From Nitrospirota bacterium (GTDB taxonomy: Bacteria > Nitrospirota > Thermodesulfovibrionia > Thermodesulfovibrionales > JdFR-88): DNA of 16,406 nt. This document shows positions 6,153 to 13,928 of this stretch, one piece after another; position 1 is the first letter of the stretch; every line of letters starts with the position of its first letter. Both the position numbers and the translations under genes were made by a program. The stretch covers positions 1 through 16,406 of the forward strand of contig JAKAEG010000026.1 of NCBI GenBank assembly GCA_021819985.1, read 5' to 3'. A model generated the notes under the pieces. The model was not told the origin of the DNA. It saw only the letters and a list, made by a program, of their open reading frames with translations, and did no database searches.

Positions 6153-6383
6153 ATGAAAATTCTGATTACAATGGTTGTAGTAATAGAGATAATCGTGCTG
6201 CTTGGATCAGTTTGTCCAATGCTTGCAAACAAAGGGAATTTTATTACAAAGGCATGTGTGGCGCTGCTTGTAATACTTGCGCTTGGGATATCGGGAGGAC
6301 TGATTGCCCTTGCCGCCACCAAAAAGGGCGAATCCATGAATACACAGCCAGTTCTGATAAGAGACATACAAATCGGGTATTGA
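6153..6383 (+). CDS. Small hypothetical membrane protein, two predicted transmembrane helices
   Basis: I do not recognise this 76-residue product. Two hydrophobic stretches, about residues 2-20 and 33-55, are separated by a short polar turn (ANKGNF). They suggest a hairpin in the inner membrane, with a polar tail of about 20 residues. The start at 6153 is chosen over the in-frame ATG at 6105 because AAGGAG (6138-6143) lies 9 nt before it and the upstream residues look non-coding. The length, strong Shine-Dalgarno and good membrane pattern favour a real gene. It is on the strand of the stressosome operon but 278 nt away, with its own candidate promoter. It is convergent with argC, with only 21 nt between the stop codons. 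Any link to the stressosome is untested. Confidence 0.6.
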   Translation: MKILITMVVVIEIIVLLGSVCPMLANKGNFITKACVALLVILALGISGGLIALAATKKGESMNTQPVLIRDIQIGY

Positions 6384-6404
6384 TTAAATATTGTGTTTGA
6401 GAGT

Positions 6405-7448
6405 TTACGGGAAAGCGGCCAGCGTGGAGAGGGCGGTATCTTCGGGGAAGCCCATCATGAGATTCATGTTATGAATAGCCTGGCCGGCCGCGCCTTTTAC
6501 CAGGTTGTCTATGGCTGTGATGACAATGAGCGTTCCGGTACGCGCATCAAACCTTAGTCCGATATCGCAGCGGTTCGTGCCCTTTACCGCGTTTATATTT
6601 GGAAGTTCGTCTGCGCCAAGCACCCTCACAAAAGGCTCGTCCCTGTAAGCCTTCTCATAAAGAGAGATCGCGCTTCCGGTGGTCAGTTTCTTTGCCGCTT
6701 TAAGATATATGGTGGAAAGTATGCCCCTGTTTACAGGAAGCAGATGGGGCGTGAAATTTATGGTCACCTGCTTTTTGGCCGCCTGGGATGTCTCCTGCTC
6801 TATTTCGGGCGTATGCCTGTGGGCGGCCACTGAATAGGCCTTGAACCCCTCGTTGACCTCACAGAAAGAAAACCTCACGTCAGACTGCCTTCCAGCCCCC
6901 GAGGCGCCGGATTTGGAGTCCACAATGATGCCTTCCGGGCTGGCAAGACCGCTTTTGAGGGCAGGGTAGATGCCTAAAATCGCGCCCGTCGGATAGCAGC
7001 CGGGATTGGCCACAAGAGATGCCTTTTTTATTTTTGCCCTGTGCAGCTCTGGCAGGCCGTAAACGGCTTTTTTAAGCACATCCCTGTGCTTGTGTTCGAC
7101 CTTGTACCACTCTTCATAAACGGCGGGGTCTTTTATCCGGTAATCCGCGGAGAGGTCCACGACCTTTTTGCCTTCCTTGAACAGCAGGGCGACAGCGGGC
7201 TGGGAAGCCGCGTGCGGGAGCGCCATGAAAAAGAAATCTGCTTTCTCCAGGAGTATCGCAGGCTCAAGCGGCTCAAAAAAAAGATTTTCACCGTACTTGC
7301 TTAAGTGCGGAAATAACGCAGCCGGGTTCTTGCCGGACGACCTTTCGGATGTGACAGCGGCCACCTGGACGCCGGGATGGCCTGACAGTAGACGCAAAAG
7401 TTCGGCGCCAGCGTAACCGCTGGCGCCGCATATAGCTACTTTAAGCAT
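6405..7448 (-). CDS. argC: N-acetyl-gamma-glutamyl-phosphate reductase ArgC
   Basis: ArgC reduces N-acetylglutamyl phosphate to N-acetylglutamate semialdehyde with NADPH, in the arginine pathway. The 347-residue product starts with a nucleotide-binding GASGYAGAELLRLL (8-21). It has the catalytic cysteine in NPGCYPTG (Cys151) and the active-site histidine in AHRHTPEI (His212). SKSGASGAGR (178-187) is also diagnostic. Length is normal for the family. The start lies 10 nt after the rpsI stop, so it is co-transcribed with rplM and rpsI. The ribosome binding site is weak (AGAG region), consistent with coupling. The next gene on this strand is argJ, but only after the inserted opposite-strand cassette. 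No terminator is evident after the stop codon. Confidence 0.97.
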   Translation of the reverse strand: MLKVAICGASGYAGAELLRLLSGHPGVQVAAVTSERSSGKNPAALFPHLSKYGENLFFEPLEPAILLEKADFFFMALPHAASQPAVALLFKEGKKVVDLSADYRIKDPAVYEEWYKVEHKHRDVLKKAVYGLPELHRAKIKKASLVANPGCYPTGAILGIYPALKSGLASPEGIIVDSKSGASGAGRQSDVRFSFCEVNEGFKAYSVAAHRHTPEIEQETSQAAKKQVTINFTPHLLPVNRGILSTIYLKAAKKLTTGSAISLYEKAYRDEPFVRVLGADELPNINAVKGTNRCDIGLRFDARTGTLIVITAIDNLVKGAAGQAIHNMNLMMGFPEDTALSTLAAFP

Positions 7449-7458
7449 ATAATTATTC

Positions 7459-7851
7459 TTATCTCTTGGAGAACTGGAATCTCTTCCTGGCTGCCTTCTG
7501 TCCGTACTTCTTTCTTTCCTTTTGCCTGGGGTCTCTGGTGAGGAAGCCCTCTTTCTTGAGCTTAGGCCTCAGATCGTTATCCATGCCGGTGAGGGCCCTG
7601 GATATGCCGTGCCTCAGGGCGCCGGCCTGTCCGGTCATCCCGCCCCCCTCGACATTGGCGGTGATGTCATATTTTCCGGTAAGACCGCACAACTCGATTG
7701 GCTGTCTTATCATCATCCGGAGGGTTTCCCTGGGGAAATACTCATCCACCGGTTTTTTGTTGACGATGATCTGGCCCGTTCCTGGAGCCATATGGACGCG
7801 CGCGACCGAAGTCTTTCTTCTGCCTGTTGTTCTGTATAAGATCTCCGCCAT
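7459..7851 (-). CDS. rpsI: 30S ribosomal protein S9 (uS9)
   Basis: This is a small-subunit protein whose C-terminal tail reaches the P-site tRNA. The 130-residue sequence begins with YRTTGRRKTSVARV and ends with the conserved basic tail and terminal FSKR. It includes the glycine-rich GGGMTGQAGALRHGISRAL segment. A GAGGAG Shine-Dalgarno site lies shortly before the ATG. It follows rplM after 34 nt and precedes argC by 10 nt. The rplM-rpsI pair is conserved across bacteria. Confidence 0.98.
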   Translation of the reverse strand: MAEILYRTTGRRKTSVARVHMAPGTGQIIVNKKPVDEYFPRETLRMMIRQPIELCGLTGKYDITANVEGGGMTGQAGALRHGISRALTGMDNDLRPKLKKEGFLTRDPRQKERKKYGQKAARKRFQFSKR

Positions 7852-7885
7852 TTAATATATCTCCTCGTTCATATCTTTTAACTTT

Positions 7886-8320
7886 TTACTTACTGATAGA
7901 AAGGTTTTCCGGCTGCTGCGCCACATGCGGGTGCCCGGGCCCGCTATATACCTTAAGCTTCTTTATCATCTGGCGCCCAAGCCTGTTTTTGGGCAGCATG
8001 CCATGCACAGCGTTCTTAAGCACCTGCTCGGGCCTTCTTGCAAGCAGGTTTTTGGCAGTCTCAGCCCTGAGGCCGCCCGGATAATTGGAATGCCTGTAAT
8101 AGACTTTCTGGTCGAGCTTCCTGCCGGTAAGCCTCACTTTTCCGGCGTTCACCACTACTACGAAATCCCCCGTATCGACATGCGGGGTGAATATGGCTTT
8201 GTGCTTGCCTCTAAGATATGTCGCTATACGGGTGGCCAGCCTGCCCAGCACCAGATCGCTGGCGTCAATAACATACCACTTCCGCTCGACTTCATTCTTT
8301 TTTGCAAATAGGGTCTTCAT
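7886..8320 (-). CDS. rplM: 50S ribosomal protein L13 (uL13)
   Basis: This is an early-assembly protein of the large subunit. The 144-residue product has the family features WYVIDASDLVLGRLAT (15-30), GKHKAIFTPHVDTGD (38-52) and the YRHSNYPGGLR segment (75-85), plus HGMLPKNRLGRQ near residue 107. Length is standard. AGGAAGG lies about 8 nt upstream of the ATG. It is the first gene of the rplM-rpsI-argC transcript, with a promoter just upstream. Confidence 0.98.
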   Translation of the reverse strand: MKTLFAKKNEVERKWYVIDASDLVLGRLATRIATYLRGKHKAIFTPHVDTGDFVVVVNAGKVRLTGRKLDQKVYYRHSNYPGGLRAETAKNLLARRPEQVLKNAVHGMLPKNRLGRQMIKKLKVYSGPGHPHVAQQPENLSISK

Positions 8321-8360
8321 ACAGTCACCTTCCTGGTCTCTCTGGATTCATGAATTTTAT

Positions 8361-8390
8361 AAGATAATCAAAAAACTGTCCAGTTGTCAA
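8361..8390 (-). promoter_or_regulatory. Candidate sigma-70 promoter of rplM-rpsI-argC
   Basis: On the minus strand a perfect TTGACA (8385-8390) is followed, after 18 nt, by TATCTT (8361-8366). Transcription would start near 8354, about 34 nt before the rplM ATG. That is too short for an elaborate autoregulatory leader. Confidence 0.5.
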
Positions 8391-8464
8391 TCTTTTTCCG
8401 CCTTTTTGCACATTATTGGCCTGAAAAATCCAAAAAATGCCAACGTGAAACTTTGATAACACAA

Positions 8465-8511
8465 ACGGAAAAAAGAAAAAATAAAAAGTTTTTCAGCGGC
8501 CCAAAAGGCCG
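8465..8511 (-). terminator. Candidate terminator at the end of the MglA-like gene
   Basis: On the minus strand CGGCC and GGCCG (8497-8511) form a 5-bp GC stem with a 5-nt loop, just before the stop codon of the GTPase gene. T-rich DNA (8465-8490) follows about 8 nt later. The gap between stem and U-run makes this weak, but it sits where a terminator is expected before the rplM promoter. Confidence 0.35.
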
Positions 8512-9815
8512 GAAAAAAAACCCTTCTTTTTTTTGGGCTGTTTTATTGCTTCCTCACGAATTCGCTTCAGGTGAGAAAGGGATTCTTCCTGGAGATATTT
8601 TATTTCCCTTAAAGTAGCGATAAGAGGCTCGAAGGCCGCTTTTTCGCGTGTCCTGCTGTCTGCCTTCAGTGAATCGATCGAAGGCGAAATGGCGCGGGAT
8701 ACCGCCCCTGAAATCGCGTCTGGCAGTCCTGAAACAAGGCTTTTTACCTCTTCCAGGCTTTTTTCGATCTTTTTAATTTTTTCGATCCCGGCGGACAGCT
8801 GTTCATTTTTCAAGTCCCCCGATGCCTCCTGTTCAAGGAGCCCATTTTTTTGCGCCATTTCCTGAAGGGCCGCCGTCTGCTCCACTGCGGACTTCAGGTC
8901 CGAGGCAAGTGTTTCCGTTTTCAGCGCCATGCCATCCAGCGCCTTCTGTATATCATCCAGGCGCGGCATCAATAAGTCGATCACGCCTGTGTCCTTTTCA
9001 GTGCCGGCCGCCTCTGCCCCGGTATGTCCGTTCTGGAAATCATCAAAGAAATGCCCGCCCGCCCTGTCAGTCTGAAGCGTGGGTTGCAGGGAATCCGGAT
9101 CATAGGTCTCGCCGCTCATCATGTTTTCAACTTCTGCGGTTTCATCAGCATCCGGGGCCAGGATTTCATCTGTTAGTTCAAGGGCTGCCGTTTCCGCCTC
9201 TTCTTCCGGTTCTTTCTCATGGCCGGAACCGTTTTTTCTTTCGAGGTCCCTGATGAGGGCCCCGGTTATCCCTTTGAAGGTCCCGTCCACGCCTTCTCCG
9301 GTAACAGCAGAGGCAAGAAAAACGGGGTGGCCCTTCATATTCAGATCGCTGTTGAGTTCCTCGATGGTCATAAGGCTCTTCAGATCACGCTTGTTATATT
9401 GAAGGACAATAGGTATTTTGTCCGGATCGAGGCCGTTTGACCTCATGTTCTCGATCATGCTCTGAAAGCTCTCTTTATTGTACTGCTTCATGTCCTGCTG
9501 GGAATCCGCGACGAACACTATGCCGTCGGCCCCTTTAAGGACCAGCTTCCGGGTGGAGTTGTAACGTATCTGGCCAGGGACCGTATAGAGCTGGAATTTT
9601 ATGCTGAAATCGTTTATCTTGCCCATTGAGACCGGAAGGAAATCGAAAAAAAGCGTCCTGTCTGTCTCGGTGGCAAGTGAGAGGAGTTTCCCCTTGTTCT
9701 CAGGGTTCAACGTGGAATGGAGATACTGTATGTTTGTGGTTTTCCCGCTCAGGCCGGGGCCGTAGTAGACTACCTTGAGGGTAAGTTCTTTCGAGGCGTA
9801 ATTAAATAGCGCCAT
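8493..9815 (-). CDS. MglA-family small GTPase with a long coiled-coil C-terminal extension
   Basis: MglA proteins are Ras-like GTPases that mark cell poles and drive motility in myxobacteria. Residues 1-194 are a complete MglA domain: P-loop GPGLSGKT (19-26), TDRT with Arg53, YTVPGQ (77-82, with Thr in place of the usual Asp, and Gln82), NKRD (141-144) and a SAVTGEGV segment (169-176). Arg53 and Gln82 match the catalytic pair of Myxococcus MglA. Unlike the roughly 195-residue MglA, this protein has 440 residues. The extension is an acidic low-complexity linker (about 195-275), a predicted coiled coil (about 280-365), a further helical part (385-425) and a lysine-rich tail with hydrophobic end (426-440). 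It may oligomerise and touch the membrane. No mglB-like activator gene is visible. The start overlaps the end of the diguanylate cyclase gene by 14 nt. Confidence 0.9.
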   Translation of the reverse strand: MALFNYASKELTLKVVYYGPGLSGKTTNIQYLHSTLNPENKGKLLSLATETDRTLFFDFLPVSMGKINDFSIKFQLYTVPGQIRYNSTRKLVLKGADGIVFVADSQQDMKQYNKESFQSMIENMRSNGLDPDKIPIVLQYNKRDLKSLMTIEELNSDLNMKGHPVFLASAVTGEGVDGTFKGITGALIRDLERKNGSGHEKEPEEEAETAALELTDEILAPDADETAEVENMMSGETYDPDSLQPTLQTDRAGGHFFDDFQNGHTGAEAAGTEKDTGVIDLLMPRLDDIQKALDGMALKTETLASDLKSAVEQTAALQEMAQKNGLLEQEASGDLKNEQLSAGIEKIKKIEKSLEEVKSLVSGLPDAISGAVSRAISPSIDSLKADSRTREKAAFEPLIATLREIKYLQEESLSHLKRIREEAIKQPKKKKGFFSGLLGR

Positions 9816-11220
9816 TGTCGATTATAGCATAGACGCCGTTTCGCGTACGGCGTTTGACCTTGTACATGCACTCGTCGGCCAGGCGTATAAGCTCCTCCTG
9901 GGAATGGGCGCTTTCGGGATAGGATGCCACCCCGAAACTGGCCGTAAGTCTAAGGTTATAACCTTCCTTTTTCAAAAAATGGTGCTGCTCGACTGTTTGT
10001 CTTATCCGCTCCGCGGTTTTGGCAGCTTTTTGAGGCGGGGTCTGTGGCAGGATGATGACAAATTCGTCTCCCCCGTACCGGGTGACTATATCCAGTTCCC
10101 TTAAGTGCTTCAAAAGGAGCTGTCCCATTTCCACCAGCAGCTTGCTTCCTATCAAGTGTCCGAAATTGTCGTTTACGGACTTGAAATGGTCTATGTCCAT
10201 GAATATGAGGCTTACGGACGTGTTATACCGGTTGCTCCTCAGCACCTCCGTCCCGATAGTCCTCATCATGTAACGAGTATTGAAAAGTTTTGTGAGGTCA
10301 TCGGTGACGACCAGTTCCTGCATTTTTTCATACAGGATGGCCCTTTCGATGATTATGGCGGCATAATCGGTAAAGCGAGCCATGTATTTCAGTTCCTGAC
10401 GGGTAAACTCCCCGCCCGATTTTCTGTTTATGAGTTCAAGAACACCAAGCGTCTTGCCCTTGCTCCTGACCGGCACGCATATGGCGGTCTTTATTTTGTG
10501 GCGCAGGTGCCTGTCCATTTTCATGATGAAACCGCTTTCCCTGTACATGTCTTTTATGAGCAGGGGCTTGCCGTCTCTGGCCACCTTGGCGGCTATCGAT
10601 TCTCCGGATACGGAGAATTTTCCGGCCTCCTTTTTTAGGGAGTTTTTCCAGATGGGGCCCTCGGTCTTCTCTACGTAAAGCCCCCCGGTTTCCTCATCGA
10701 TCAGATAAAGGGTGCAGTTTTCCGCCTCTGTTTTTTCCTTGAGTTTTTTTGTAAGGAGAGTAAGGACATCGGCCCGCTCGGAGGATGATGTTAGGACATG
10801 GCTCAGGTTCTCGAAAAAACCCAGTTCGTCCCTTAAAGCACTGTTTTCATTTTTGAGAGTGGTGTTTTCCTCATGAAATTTTTTTTCCTCTCCGAGGCGC
10901 TCCATCAGCCTGCCCAGAAAATTTTTTTCCGCGCCCGCGAATGTCCGGTTCACCTGATAGGTCAGTTTTTTTTTCCTCGCAAAAGCCGGTCCTTTTTCTG
11001 AAATGAATATTTTAGGGACGCCTTCGGCCAAGGTAAGAAGTTTTTTGAAGGGGTCCTGTCTGGAGAGGGTATAAGGGCCGTTTATGACGATGAACGATGC
11101 GCGCGGAATGGAAGCCACGGCTTTGCGGGGATCGCTGAACCGGCTTATTCTGTATTCGGGGGCAGGCAAGGCTTCCGATAGGGGCGGCAAGGCGTCCCCT
11201 ATCAGCAGGATTTTATGCAT
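9802..11220 (-). CDS. Diguanylate cyclase: degenerate receiver-like N-terminus, GAF and GGDEF domains
   Basis: It should make c-di-GMP from two GTP in the cytoplasm. Residues 1-76 look like a receiver fold without the phospho-acceptor aspartate. Residues 105-135 are a likely coiled coil. Residues 140-295 form a GAF domain. The GGDEF domain (305-470) has MDIDHFKSVND with Asp342, an intact GGDEF at 383-387, and an inhibitory-site RxxD (RELD, 374-377) five residues upstream, so it is probably active and product-inhibited. The start at 11220 is chosen, 21 codons inside the longest frame. It overlaps the secA stop by 8 nt, has CGGAG just upstream, and gives a protein opening on a normal beta strand (MHKILLIGD). 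The longer start would extend through the secA C-terminus. It overlaps the MglA-like gene by 14 nt. Confidence 0.9.
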   Translation of the reverse strand: MHKILLIGDALPPLSEALPAPEYRISRFSDPRKAVASIPRASFIVINGPYTLSRQDPFKKLLTLAEGVPKIFISEKGPAFARKKKLTYQVNRTFAGAEKNFLGRLMERLGEEKKFHEENTTLKNENSALRDELGFFENLSHVLTSSSERADVLTLLTKKLKEKTEAENCTLYLIDEETGGLYVEKTEGPIWKNSLKKEAGKFSVSGESIAAKVARDGKPLLIKDMYRESGFIMKMDRHLRHKIKTAICVPVRSKGKTLGVLELINRKSGGEFTRQELKYMARFTDYAAIIIERAILYEKMQELVVTDDLTKLFNTRYMMRTIGTEVLRSNRYNTSVSLIFMDIDHFKSVNDNFGHLIGSKLLVEMGQLLLKHLRELDIVTRYGGDEFVIILPQTPPQKAAKTAERIRQTVEQHHFLKKEGYNLRLTASFGVASYPESAHSQEELIRLADECMYKVKRRTRNGVYAIIDNGAI

Positions 11221-13828
11221 TGGCTCCGCAGCATTTTTTATATTTCTTGCCGCTTCCGCAGGGGCACGGGTCGTTTCTGCCAACCTTCTTATCTTTCCTT
11301 ACGGTGGAATGTTCGGAAGACTCTCCCCTGTTGTAGATAAGCCTCTGCTTTTTTTCCAGCCTGTGGGCCTCGCTTTCGCCCTGTATGCGTACCTTGAAGA
11401 GCCTGCTTAAGGTCTCGGTATTTATACGGTCCGTCATCTCACCGAAAAGGTCGAACCCTTCCTTCTTGTACTCGGTAAGCGGGTCTCTCTGCCCGTAGCC
11501 CCTGAGGCCGATGCCTTCCCTCAGGTGGTCCATAGCCAGCAGATGGTCTTTCCATTGCGCATCGACCACCTGGAGGAGGATGACCTTTTCTATATGCTCC
11601 AGCACCTCACGGCCCACTTCCTTTTCCCTTGTCTCATAAAAGCCGGTGAGGGCTGAAAGGAGCACTTCCCTTACGGCTTCCGCCGTGCTTTCGGGTTTGG
11701 GTTCGGCGGTCACAGCGAACATGCCGTAAAAAGCGTCCTTGAGCCCCTTTATGTCCCACTCGGTGGCATGCTTGTCTTCAGGGCAGTAGATATCGAGAAG
11801 GGCGTCAACGGCGTCCTCCATCATTGTATGTATCCTTTCCCGCAGGTTCTCGCCGCCGGAGAGGATCTCACGCCTGAACCCGTAGATCTCCGTTCTCTGC
11901 CTGTTCATAACGTCATCGTAATCGATAAGATGTTTCCTGATATCGAAGTTGTGGGCCTCGACCCTCTTTTGGGCATTCTCCACGGCCTTGGAAACCATCC
12001 TGTTTTCTATCGGCACGTCCTCTTCCATGCCAAGCCTGTTCATTATGCCGTGCAGGCGGTCTGAACCGAATATCCTCATCAGGTCGTCTTCCAGGGAGAG
12101 GTAAAAACGCGATCCCCCGGGGTCTCCCTGCCTTCCGGAGCGGCCCCTCAACTGGTTATCTATTCTTCTTGATTCGTGCCTTTCTGTGCCCATTATGAAA
12201 AGGCCGCCATTTTCGATGACTTTTTTCTTGTCCTCTTCGCAATGTTTCGCGGCCTTTGCCTTGACGGCGGCAAGTTCTTCCGCCGAAGGGTCGTCCTTGT
12301 CCTTTGTAAGTTCCCGCATGAGCCCTTCAGGGTTTCCCCCAAGAATTATATCCGTGCCCCTGCCGGCCATATTGGTTGCGATCGTGACCGCGCCGTTTCT
12401 GCCGGCCTGCGAGATTATTTCCGCCTCACGCTCGTGATATTTGGCGTTGAGCACGGAATGGGGGATGCCTTTTTTACGGAGCATCTGGGAGAGGACCTCG
12501 GATTTCTCAATGGAGATGGTCCCCACGAGGACAGGCTGTCCTTTTTTGTTCAGGTCCTCTATTTCTTCTGTAATGGCCCTGAACTTTGCCTGCTCATTTT
12601 TGTATATGGAGTCCTGGTAGTCGTTTCTTATCATGGGCCTGTGAGTGGGGACAATAGTTACGTCAAGGTTGTATATCTGGCCGAATTCTGCAGCCTCTGT
12701 ATCCGCCGTGCCGGTCATGCCCGCAAGCTTGTTGTACATGCGGAAATAGTTCTGGAAGGTAATGGTGGCAAGCGTCTGGTTTTCGTTTTCGATCTTGACC
12801 CCCTCCTTCGCCTCTATGGCCTGGTGCAGACCGTCGGACCACCTCCGGCCCGGCATAAGACGGCCCGTAAACTCATCAACTATAACAACTTCGCCGTCCT
12901 TGACTACGTAATCCACGTCACGTTTATACATGTGATGGGCCCTCAGGCCCTGAAGCACGTGGTGCACTATTTCGATGTTGGCCTGGTCATACAGGTTGCC
13001 CAGGCCTAGCAAATGCTCCGCCTTGGAGTTGCCTTCATCCGTAAGGACAACGCTTTTGTTCTTTTCCTCGAGGGTAAAGTGCTCCTCAAGCTTGAGGCTG
13101 GGAATTATCCTGTTTATCTTGTAATATTTGTCGGTGGACTCTTCCGAGGGGCCGGAGATTATAAGCGGCGTGCGGGCCTCATCTATAAGTATGCTGTCTA
13201 CCTCATCCACGATCGCATAATTGAGTTCCCTCTGGGTGTACTGGGAGATATCGTATTTCATGTTATCTCTCAGGTAATCGAACCCGAACTCGTTATTTGT
13301 GCCGTAGGTGATGTCCGCCCCATAGTTCTCCTGGCGCTGCTCATCGGTAAGGCCGTGCACTATTACTCCTACCTTGAGGCCGAGCATTTCATAAACGGGC
13401 CGCATCCAGTGGGCGTCCCTCGTGGCGAGGTAGTCGTTTACGGTGACCACATGCACGCCCCTTCCGTCCAGGGCGTTTAAGTAAACGGGCAGGGTGGCCA
13501 CGAGGGTTTTGCCCTCACCGGTTTTCATTTCTGCTATCTTGCCCTTGTGCAAAACGATGCCGCCTATGAGCTGCACGTCAAAATGCCTCATTTCGAGAGC
13601 GCGTTTTGAGGCCTCTCTTGCGACGGCGAAGGCCTCGGGAAGGAGGTCATCAAGCGTCTCTCCGGCCTCGATCCGTTTTCTGAACTCATCGGTCTTGCCC
13701 GTGAGTTCCGGGTCTGAAAGCCGGGAAATGCCTGGTTCGAGTGAGTTGATTTTGTCCACGACCGGCAGATATGACTTGATCTCCCGTTCGTTTTTGGTGC
13801 CGAATATCTTACTTATCGCTTTTAGCAT
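11213..13828 (-). CDS. secA: Preprotein translocase ATPase SecA
   Basis: SecA drives secretory proteins through SecYEG using ATP. The 871-residue protein has the normal layout: N-terminal MLKAISKIFG, Walker A MKTGEGKT (101-108), VDEVDSILIDEARTPLI (207-223) with the Walker B acids, the VGTISIEKSE and AGRGTDIILGGNPEG segments of the second motor domain, and GRSGRQGDPG. It ends in the zinc-binding CPCGSGKKYKKCC tail that contacts SecB or ribosomes. No Shine-Dalgarno site precedes the ATG. A TATTAT box lies 7 nt upstream, so a leaderless or coupled start is possible. recD2 lies 100 nt upstream on the same strand, and its end overlaps the diguanylate cyclase start. Confidence 0.98.
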   Translation of the reverse strand: MLKAISKIFGTKNEREIKSYLPVVDKINSLEPGISRLSDPELTGKTDEFRKRIEAGETLDDLLPEAFAVAREASKRALEMRHFDVQLIGGIVLHKGKIAEMKTGEGKTLVATLPVYLNALDGRGVHVVTVNDYLATRDAHWMRPVYEMLGLKVGVIVHGLTDEQRQENYGADITYGTNNEFGFDYLRDNMKYDISQYTQRELNYAIVDEVDSILIDEARTPLIISGPSEESTDKYYKINRIIPSLKLEEHFTLEEKNKSVVLTDEGNSKAEHLLGLGNLYDQANIEIVHHVLQGLRAHHMYKRDVDYVVKDGEVVIVDEFTGRLMPGRRWSDGLHQAIEAKEGVKIENENQTLATITFQNYFRMYNKLAGMTGTADTEAAEFGQIYNLDVTIVPTHRPMIRNDYQDSIYKNEQAKFRAITEEIEDLNKKGQPVLVGTISIEKSEVLSQMLRKKGIPHSVLNAKYHEREAEIISQAGRNGAVTIATNMAGRGTDIILGGNPEGLMRELTKDKDDPSAEELAAVKAKAAKHCEEDKKKVIENGGLFIMGTERHESRRIDNQLRGRSGRQGDPGGSRFYLSLEDDLMRIFGSDRLHGIMNRLGMEEDVPIENRMVSKAVENAQKRVEAHNFDIRKHLIDYDDVMNRQRTEIYGFRREILSGGENLRERIHTMMEDAVDALLDIYCPEDKHATEWDIKGLKDAFYGMFAVTAEPKPESTAEAVREVLLSALTGFYETREKEVGREVLEHIEKVILLQVVDAQWKDHLLAMDHLREGIGLRGYGQRDPLTEYKKEGFDLFGEMTDRINTETLSRLFKVRIQGESEAHRLEKKQRLIYNRGESSEHSTVRKDKKVGRNDPCPCGSGKKYKKCCGANA

Positions 13829-13853
13829 AATCTTTATAATAACATTTCAAATT

Positions 13854-13899
13854 AAAAAAACAGATTGGGCGGCGCCTTTGCAGACGATCTTCAGCCGCC
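13854..13899 (-). terminator. Candidate intrinsic terminator between recD2 and secA
   Basis: On the minus strand GGCGGC and GCCGCC (arms at 13894-13899 and 13868-13873) form a 6-bp all-GC stem with a 20-nt loop, followed after 7 nt by seven T. It is the only terminator-like signal after recD2. The large loop and spacer make it weak. Confidence 0.35.
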
Positions 13900-13928
13900 G
13901 CTCATTTGCCGTTGCCGGTTTCCTGCAT

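Noticed and set aside
6008..6400. A 130-codon plus-strand frame overlapping the small membrane gene
   Set aside because: Its composition is irregular and Cys/Asn/Arg-rich, and the overlapping frame at 6153 has a better ribosome binding site and a coherent membrane pattern.
11221..11283. A longer start for the diguanylate cyclase (21 extra residues)
   Set aside because: The extra residues would be encoded antiphase over the conserved zinc-binding tail of secA and look like low-complexity Ala-rich shadow. The start at 11220 gives a normal N-terminus.
12176..13009. A 277-codon plus-strand open frame
   Set aside because: It is wholly antisense to the conserved middle of secA, has no family motifs or ribosome binding site, and its composition is that of a shadow frame.
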